10,166 nt of DNA from Acholeplasmatales bacterium. Lineage in GTDB: Bacteria; Bacillota_I; Bacilli_A; Acholeplasmatales; Anaeroplasmataceae. A program made the translations under genes and the position numbers. Positions within the stretch are counted from its first letter, which is position 1. Every line of letters begins with the position of its first letter. The DNA lies in the NCBI GenBank assembly GCA_016282815.1, contig JAEELU010000025.1, positions 1-10,166 on the forward strand. Reading direction: 5' to 3'. Positions 6,573-10,166 of the stretch are shown here, piece after piece. The notes beneath the pieces were generated by a model. It did no database searches and was not told where the DNA came from. It was given only the letters and a program-made list of their open reading frames with translations.

Positions 6573-7799
6573 AACGAAAGTGTTTTAAAGGGCTATGCTA
6601 AGGTCATAGTGAGAATTGGTGCGAATGTACAAAAGGGACAAGAGGTTGTAATTACAGCTAATGTTAATGATAATTATTTTGTTAAATACCTTGTTGAGGA
6701 GTGCTATGAGGCAAAGGCTAAAAGAGTTAGAGTAGAATGGACAAGCGATGATGTTGTAAAGCTAGCATATAAGTATGAAAAGACTGAGGTTTTAGGTGAG
6801 ATGCTGGCATATCAGGAGGAGAAGCTAAAGCATGATAGCGAGGCTTTACCTGCAACAATCTATATTGATTCATCAGATCCAGATGTACTTGCTGGTATCG
6901 ACCAAAAGAAGATTGCAGATGTTAGAGCCATGAAGGGTCCTATCGTAATGAAGTATAGAGAGATAATGGATAATAAGCATCAGTGGTGTATAGCTGGTAT
7001 TCCTGGTGAGGCTTGGGCTAAGAAGGTATTCCCTAATCTATCAACAGAGCAAGCTATGTCTAAGCTATGGGATGCAATCCTAGAGGTAACAAGAATTAAT
7101 GGTGACCCAATTAAGAATTGGGAGGAGCATAATGCATTCCTAAGAAATAAGAAGAAGCAATTAAATGATTTACATATTAAGAAGCTTACATATAAATCAT
7201 CTAATGGTACAGACTTCACAATTGAGCTTCCAGAGGAGGTAATGTTTGGAGCTGGTGATGAATCAACATTATCAGGTGTAGTTTATAATCCAAATATGCC
7301 AACAGAGGAATGCTTTACATCACCTAATAAATATTCAGCTAATGGTGTTGTTTATGCAACAAAGCCTTTATCTGTATTTGGTAATGTAGTATCTGACTTT
7401 GGATTTAAATTTAAGGATGGTAAGATTTACGAGGTTATTTCTAATAAGCCAGAGGAGAAGAAGGTTTTAGAAAGCCTTATAGCTGTAGATGAGGGTGCGT
7501 CACGCTTTGGTGAGGTAGCATTCGTTCCATTTGATTCACCAATCAATAAGACAGGCCTATTATTCTATTCAACATTATATGATGAGAATGCTTGCTGTCA
7601 CCTTGCAATAGGTAGAGCATTTAATGAATGCATTAGAGATTACCAAAATAAAACTCCTGAGGAATTAAAGGCAGTAGATTTAAATACATCAATTATGCAT
7701 GTTGACTTCATGATTGGCTCAAGTGACCTATCAATAGTTGCTGAAACATATGATGGAAAGACAGTACAAATCTTCAAGGATGGAGTATACGCAATATAA
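6570..7799 (+). CDS. ampS: M29-family metallo-aminopeptidase (AmpS/PepS type)
   Basis: Broad-specificity cytoplasmic aminopeptidase of the two-metal M29 (thermophilic aminopeptidase) family. From ATG 6570 it has 409 residues, the usual length. Expected ligands are visible: the glutamate in NMPTEECFT (246 or 247), Glu315 in SRFGEVAFV, His344 in CCHLAIG, and His377 with Asp379 in HVDFMIGS. The N-terminal domain (about 1-110, with VNIGxNVQKGQEVVI-like VRIGANVQKGQEVVI at 14-28) matches the family. An upstream in-frame ATG at 6501 would add 23 residues. Those residues lie inside pepP and look out-of-frame (SRRNRK), so I reject that start. This is the last gene of the operon before the 7801-7836 terminator. 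Paired with aminopeptidase P, it could finish peptide degradation to amino acids. Confidence 0.93.
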   Translation: MNESVLKGYAKVIVRIGANVQKGQEVVITANVNDNYFVKYLVEECYEAKAKRVRVEWTSDDVVKLAYKYEKTEVLGEMLAYQEEKLKHDSEALPATIYIDSSDPDVLAGIDQKKIADVRAMKGPIVMKYREIMDNKHQWCIAGIPGEAWAKKVFPNLSTEQAMSKLWDAILEVTRINGDPIKNWEEHNAFLRNKKKQLNDLHIKKLTYKSSNGTDFTIELPEEVMFGAGDESTLSGVVYNPNMPTEECFTSPNKYSANGVVYATKPLSVFGNVVSDFGFKFKDGKIYEVISNKPEEKKVLESLIAVDEGASRFGEVAFVPFDSPINKTGLLFYSTLYDENACCHLAIGRAFNECIRDYQNKTPEELKAVDLNTSIMHVDFMIGSSDLSIVAETYDGKTVQIFKDGVYAI

Positions 7800-7800
7800 T

Positions 7801-7836
7801 AAATTAGGGCTAGGAAACTAGCCCTTAAATTTTTTA
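7801..7836 (+). terminator. Intrinsic terminator of the 3124-7799 operon
   Basis: AGGGCTAG (7806-7813) pairs perfectly with CTAGCCCT (7818-7825) around a GAAA (GNRA) tetraloop, followed by TTAAATTTTTT. AAATT (7801-7805) can extend the stem with AATTT (7828-7832) across a small bulge. It begins immediately after the M29 stop codon. Confidence 0.92.
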
Positions 7837-7846
7837 TAAAAACTTC

Positions 7847-7874
7847 TTGCATTATAATTTTATTTTGATATAAT
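7847..7874 (+). promoter_or_regulatory. Promoter of tRNA-Gly
   Basis: TTGCAT (7847-7852) and a perfect TATAAT (7869-7874) are separated by 16 bases, with TG at 7866-7867 giving an extended -10. Transcription would start near 7881, about 13 bases before the mature tRNA. Confidence 0.8.
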
Positions 7875-7893
7875 AAATGTGCACGTTGAAAAT

Positions 7894-7968
7894 GCCGCAG
7901 TAGTACAACGGTTAGTACCTATGCTTGCCATGCATATGATGACGGTTCGATTCCGTTCTGTGGCTCCA
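7894..7968 (+). tRNA. tRNA-Gly (anticodon GCC)
   Basis: A 75-base cloverleaf. Acceptor GCCGCAG (7894-7900) pairs with CTGTGGC (7958-7964) with one G-U pair. The D stem is GTAC/GTAC (7903-7906, 7915-7918). The anticodon stem is TATGC/GCATA (7920-7924, 7932-7936) around loop TTGCCAT, with anticodon GCC at 7927-7929. The variable loop has four bases (7937-7940). T stem GACGG/CCGTT (7941-7945, 7953-7957, one G-U pair) closes loop TTCGATT. The discriminator is T, as expected for bacterial glycine tRNAs, and the CCA end is encoded (7966-7968). It reads GGC and GGT codons, the latter frequent in the neighbouring genes. It has its own promoter and terminator, so it is a monocistronic unit. Confidence 0.97.
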
Positions 7969-7980
7969 ATAAATAATAAT

Positions 7981-8004
7981 ATGGTTCTTAAGAACCATTT
8001 TTTT
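7981..8004 (+). terminator. Terminator of tRNA-Gly
   Basis: ATGGTTCTTAAGAACCAT is a perfect 18-base palindrome (7981-7998). In RNA it would fold as a stem of about 7 base pairs with a TTAA loop, running into seven Ts (7998-8004). It starts 13 bases after the CCA end. Confidence 0.9.
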
Positions 8005-8039
8005 ATGCCTTAAAATAAGCTTTTGTCTGGAATAGAAGC

Positions 8040-8071
8040 AAACGCAAAATTTTGCGTCCGAATTTGCGTTT
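8040..8071. promoter_or_regulatory. Three phased TTTGCG half-sites / mutually exclusive hairpins
   Basis: ACGCAAAATTTTGCGT (8042-8057) is a perfect 16-base palindrome. A third copy, TTTGCGTTT (8063-8071), is the exact inverse complement of AAACGCAAA (8040-8048). The GCG cores lie 11 and 12 bases apart, about one helical turn each. As DNA this suits an oligomeric regulator; as RNA it gives two competing stems sharing one left arm. Confidence 0.4.
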
Positions 8072-8109
8072 ATAACTCGGATGATTTTGTATAATTAATT
8101 GTTATTTAT

Positions 8110-8137
8110 CTACAATCATAAAGGGTTGTAGTTTTTT
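8110..8137 (+). terminator. Orphan intrinsic terminator
   Basis: CTACAATC (8110-8117) pairs with GGTTGTAG (8124-8131), with one T-G pair, around a 6-base loop, and six Ts follow (8132-8137). No gene lies between this and the tRNA terminator at 8004. It is either a back-up terminator, the end of a small RNA, or an attenuator in the long leader of the downstream operon. Confidence 0.7.
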
Positions 8138-8234
8138 ATGCTATTTTAGTTATTTTAAGTTAAATAAAACTAACTTTTATCCATTTTTGTCAAAAAAACT
8201 ATAACGTTTACGGAAAACTCTTTCACAATTGATA

Positions 8235-8248
8235 TGTAAGCGTTTTAT
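8235..8248 (+). promoter_or_regulatory. cre-like box (CcpA site candidate)
   Basis: TGTAAGCGTTTTAT agrees with the degenerate cre consensus TGWAARCGYTWNCW at every position except the C at 13, which is A. It lies about 50 bases upstream of the best -10 element of the operon (8299-8304). A second, poorer match (11 of 14 on the - strand) is at 8199-8212. CcpA control is inferred from sequence alone. Confidence 0.4.
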
Positions 8249-8275
8249 TCGGACAAAAACATGCTTGATAGTGCT

Positions 8276-8304
8276 TTCATTTTCAATATAAACAATGTTA
8301 TAAT
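8276..8304 (+). promoter_or_regulatory. Main candidate promoter of the nuoE-nuoF operon
   Basis: A perfect TATAAT at 8299-8304 is preceded by TG at 8296-8297, making an extended -10. The -35 is poor (TTCATT, 8276-8281, 17-base spacing), which is usual for extended -10 promoters or those helped by an activator. The start would be near 8311 with a leader of about 73 bases. Other possible elements are TATAAT at 8327-8332 and TTGACA at 8340-8345 with TAATTT at 8362-8367. Confidence 0.55.
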
Positions 8305-8383
8305 TCTAGATAGGTAAAAGTACGAATATAATATATATTTTGACACTTTATTAAAATGATGTAATTTTACGAGGGGGTTAAAA

Positions 8384-8872
8384 ATGGGTAAAATACAGGA
8401 AGGGGCATACAAGAAGATTGTTGAGATTTGTAATACTTACAAAAACGAACCAACACCTCTAATGCCTATATTATCAGCTATTCAAAACGAATTTGGATAT
8501 ATTCCACTTGACGTTCAAGAAATAGTGTCTAGAGAAATTGACATTCCAGTTGCAGAAATCTATGGAGTTGTTACATTCTACAGTTTCTTTAGTTTAAAGC
8601 CAAAGGGCAAATACGTAATCGGTGTTTGTCTTGGTACTGCATGCTACGTAAAGGGTTCACAGCAGGTTATTGATAAATTTGCTGAGCTTTTACACATTAA
8701 ACCAGGCGAGACAACTGCTGATGGTTTATTCACATTATCTGCATTGAGATGCATCGGTGCATGTGCACTTGCTCCAGCTATCTCTATTAATGGAAAGGTA
8801 TATCCAAAGGTTACAGCTCCAGATGTAGATAAGATTGTTAAAGAATATCAAGCAATGGAGGCTAATGCATAA
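8384..8872 (+). CDS. nuoE: NuoE/HydC-like [2Fe-2S] subunit of an NADH-dependent oxidoreductase
   Basis: Electron-transfer subunit of soluble NAD(P)H-linked complexes (HydC/HndA of [FeFe] hydrogenases, NuoE of complex I, or the gamma subunit of NAD-formate dehydrogenases). The 162-residue length is typical. An N-terminal helical part (about 1-70, with FGYIPLDVQEIVSREI and IYGVVTFYSFF) precedes a thioredoxin-like ferredoxin domain. The four [2Fe-2S] ligands are in the expected C-x4-C and C-x3-C pattern: Cys82 and Cys87 (CLGTAC), Cys123 and Cys127 (CIGAC). There is no signal peptide or membrane segment, so it is cytoplasmic. The GAGGGGG site (8371-8377) supports the start. The stop overlaps the next start (TAATG), as expected for subunits made in equal amounts. 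No other complex I genes are in view, which favours hydrogenase or formate dehydrogenase. Confidence 0.94.
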   Translation: MGKIQEGAYKKIVEICNTYKNEPTPLMPILSAIQNEFGYIPLDVQEIVSREIDIPVAEIYGVVTFYSFFSLKPKGKYVIGVCLGTACYVKGSQQVIDKFAELLHIKPGETTADGLFTLSALRCIGACALAPAISINGKVYPKVTAPDVDKIVKEYQAMEANA

Positions 8873-8874
8873 TG
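8857..8874 (+). promoter_or_regulatory. RBS and TAATG junction coupling the two oxidoreductase subunits
   Basis: GGAGG (8857-8861), inside the end of the NuoE-like gene, lies 10 bases before an ATG at 8872 that shares its A with the stop TAA (8870-8872). It defines the start of the downstream gene. Confidence 0.7.
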
Positions 8875-10166
8875 GAAAAGATTGTTACAGTTAAAGACCT
8901 TGATAACATTATTGCTAGCAGTACAAAGAAGTTTAGCTCTAAGCTAGATGGTAAGAATAAGAAGGTAACTCTTTGTGTTTGTGGTGGTACTGGATGTTTA
9001 GCTAATAGTAGCGAAGATATTAAAGGTGAATTAGTAAACTACATAAAGGAGAAGGGATTACAGGATAAAATCGAGGTTAACTTTGTTGGCTGCTTCGGAT
9101 TCTGTTCACAAGGCCCTTTCGTTAAGGTTTTACCAGACGATACTCTTTATAGAGCTGTAAAGGTTGCAGATGCAAAGAGAATCGTTGATAGTATTGAAAC
9201 AAAGGAAATACTAGAAGACCTATTATATGTAGATCCTCAATCTCATGAGAAGGTTGTAAAGCAAGAGGATATCAACTTCTATAAGAAGCAGGTTAGAGTT
9301 GCTCTACATGGTTGTTCAATTATTGATCCAACAAATCTAGAAGAGTCATTAGGATATGACGGATTTAAGGCTTTAAGAAAGGTCTTAACAGAAATGACTC
9401 CTCAACAAGTAATAAATGAAGTATTAGCATCAGGCTTAAGAGGTAGAGGTGGTGCCGGCTTCCCTACAGGAAGAAAATGGCAATTCGCAGCTAACGTAGA
9501 TGCTGATCAAAAATATATCGTATGTAATGGTGATGAAGGAGATCCAGGTGCTTTCATGGATAGATCTATCCTTGAGGGTAACCCATTCAATGTTATCGAA
9601 GGTATGATGATTGCTGGTTATGCCTTTGGTGCAACTGAAGGTTATTTCTATGTAAGAGCTGAATATCCTATCGCTGTTGAAAGATTAGAGAAGGCTATTA
9701 AGGTTATGGAAGAGGCTGGCCTATTAGGTGATAACATTTTAGGAACTAAGTTCTCATTTAGAGCTCACCTAAGATTAGGTGCTGGTGCTTTCGTATGTGG
9801 TGAGGAAACTGCCTTATTAAATTCTATTGAAGGTAAGCGTGGTATGCCTAGACCAAGACCACCATTCCCTGCTGTAAAGGGTCTATGGGGTAAGCCTACA
9901 TGTGTTAACAACGTTGAAACTTTAGCAACTGTTCCATATGTTATTAGAGTTGGTGCAGCTAAGTTCAGCGAAATGGGTACACCTACATCTGCAGGTACTA
10001 AGGTATTTGCTTTAGGTGGAAAGATTAATAACGTTGGTTTAGTTGAGGTTCCTATGGGAACAACTTTAAGAACATTAGTTTATGATATCGGTGGTGGTAT
10101 CCCTAATGATAAGAAGTTCAAAGCTATTCAAACTGGTGGTCCATCAGGTGGATGCTTAACTGAAAA
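8872..10166 (+). CDS. nuoF: NuoF/HydB-like NADH- and FMN-binding subunit, 3' end cut by window
   Basis: Subunit where NADH meets FMN and iron-sulfur clusters. The frame is open from ATG 8872 to the last base (431 residues and two bases); HydB/HndC proteins are about 600, so the C-terminal SLBB/4Fe-4S part is missing. An extra N-terminal thioredoxin-like ferredoxin domain (about 1-120) has Cys37/Cys42 (CGGTGC) and Cys74/Cys78 (CFGFC). This domain separates the HydB/HndC type from plain complex I NuoF. The flavoprotein core follows: GLRGRGGAGFPTGRKW (188-203, NADH loop), CNGDEGDPGAFMDRS (218-232, FMN), GAGAFVCGEETALL (303-316), RPRPPFP (327-333) and PTCVNNVETL (342-351). In HydABC complexes this subunit is where bifurcation takes place, with NADH and ferredoxin coupled to H2. 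The partner catalytic subunit is outside the window, so the substrate is unproven. Confidence 0.95.
   Translation, partial: MEKIVTVKDLDNIIASSTKKFSSKLDGKNKKVTLCVCGGTGCLANSSEDIKGELVNYIKEKGLQDKIEVNFVGCFGFCSQGPFVKVLPDDTLYRAVKVADAKRIVDSIETKEILEDLLYVDPQSHEKVVKQEDINFYKKQVRVALHGCSIIDPTNLEESLGYDGFKALRKVLTEMTPQQVINEVLASGLRGRGGAGFPTGRKWQFAANVDADQKYIVCNGDEGDPGAFMDRSILEGNPFNVIEGMMIAGYAFGATEGYFYVRAEYPIAVERLEKAIKVMEEAGLLGDNILGTKFSFRAHLRLGAGAFVCGEETALLNSIEGKRGMPRPRPPFPAVKGLWGKPTCVNNVETLATVPYVIRVGAAKFSEMGTPTSAGTKVFALGGKINNVGLVEVPMGTTLRTLVYDIGGGIPNDKKFKAIQTGGPSGGCLTE

Larger units (their letters stand above)
8005..8383. other. 379-base non-coding region before the NADH-dependent oxidoreductase genes
   Basis: No open frame of note on either strand. 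The region contains, in order: a cluster of TTTGCG-type half-sites and alternative hairpins (8040-8081), an isolated TATAAT (8090-8095), an orphan intrinsic terminator (8110-8137), two cre-like boxes (8199-8212 and 8235-8248), and promoter elements around 8276-8367. Its length and signal content suggest regulated expression of the oxidoreductase operon. I do not recognise a riboswitch class. Confidence 0.6.

Noticed and set aside
6980..7219. Open frame on the - strand inside the M29 gene
   Set aside because: Antisense to conserved aminopeptidase sequence; no independent start signals.
7640..7852. Open frame on the - strand across the M29 3' end and terminator
   Set aside because: It runs through an intrinsic terminator and the coding strand of metal-ligand motifs; a shadow frame.
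8222..8228. TTCACAA as a Rex (NADH-sensing repressor) site before the oxidoreductase operon
   Set aside because: Only one half of the TTGTGAA-N4-TTCACAA palindrome is present; the other half-site is missing.
7969..8383. Genomic island attachment site next to tRNA-Gly
   Set aside because: I found no second copy of the tRNA 3' end, no integrase and no change in composition; the downstream genes are ordinary metabolism.
1..10166. Mycoplasma-type code (TGA as Trp)
   Set aside because: All tryptophans seen are TGG, I saw no in-frame TGA in the conserved genes, and stops are all TAA.

Overview
The window is AT-rich DNA with short intergenic gaps. All eight complete or terminating genes end in TAA, Trp is written TGG, Arg is mostly AGA, and ribosome-binding sites are strong and purine-rich. 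I saw no in-frame TGA, so this is standard bacterial code and not the code-4 Mycoplasma/Spiroplasma code. With the NADH-linked iron-sulfur subunits at the right end, this suggests a fermentative, anaerobic, low-GC member of the Bacillota (Erysipelotrichia/Bacilli-like or a relative of the Mollicutes). That placement is inference from composition and gene content. All genes found are on the + strand.

Left part (1-2192): the 3' portion of tyrS (tyrosyl-tRNA synthetase) is followed by a complete serS (seryl-tRNA synthetase) with its own extended -10 promoter, a very short leader and a good intrinsic terminator. No T-box fits in front of serS.

Positions 2193-2587 form a roughly 400-base stretch with no convincing gene. 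It holds two diverged direct repeats (about 2225-2294 and 2454-2523) around a block (2301-2446) that can fold as a branched, RNA-like structure with alternative pairings. After it comes a small protein (2588-3073) that looks like a stand-alone version of the DUF3320 module, then a terminator-like hairpin.

Positions 3124-7799 look like one operon: an RlmI/COG1092-type rRNA methyltransferase, a YcjF-like (DUF697) membrane protein, an M24 aminopeptidase P and an M29 aminopeptidase. Gaps are 12 and 15 bases and then a TAATG stop/start overlap. A terminator with a GAAA loop closes the operon. The two peptidases would together take peptides down to free amino acids; the other two genes have no obvious link to them.

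Positions 7847-8004 are an independent tRNA-Gly(GCC) unit with its own promoter, encoded CCA and terminator. Positions 8005-8383 are non-coding but signal-rich: three helically phased TTTGCG-type half-sites, an orphan terminator, two cre-like boxes and several -10 elements.

Right end (8384-10166): a NuoE-like [2Fe-2S] subunit is coupled through TAATG to a NuoF/HydB-like NADH/FMN subunit that runs off the window. This pair is the electron-input module of a soluble NADH-dependent (often electron-bifurcating) [FeFe] hydrogenase or of an NAD-linked formate dehydrogenase. The catalytic subunit should lie just beyond the window. No mobile element, CRISPR array or defence system is evident.
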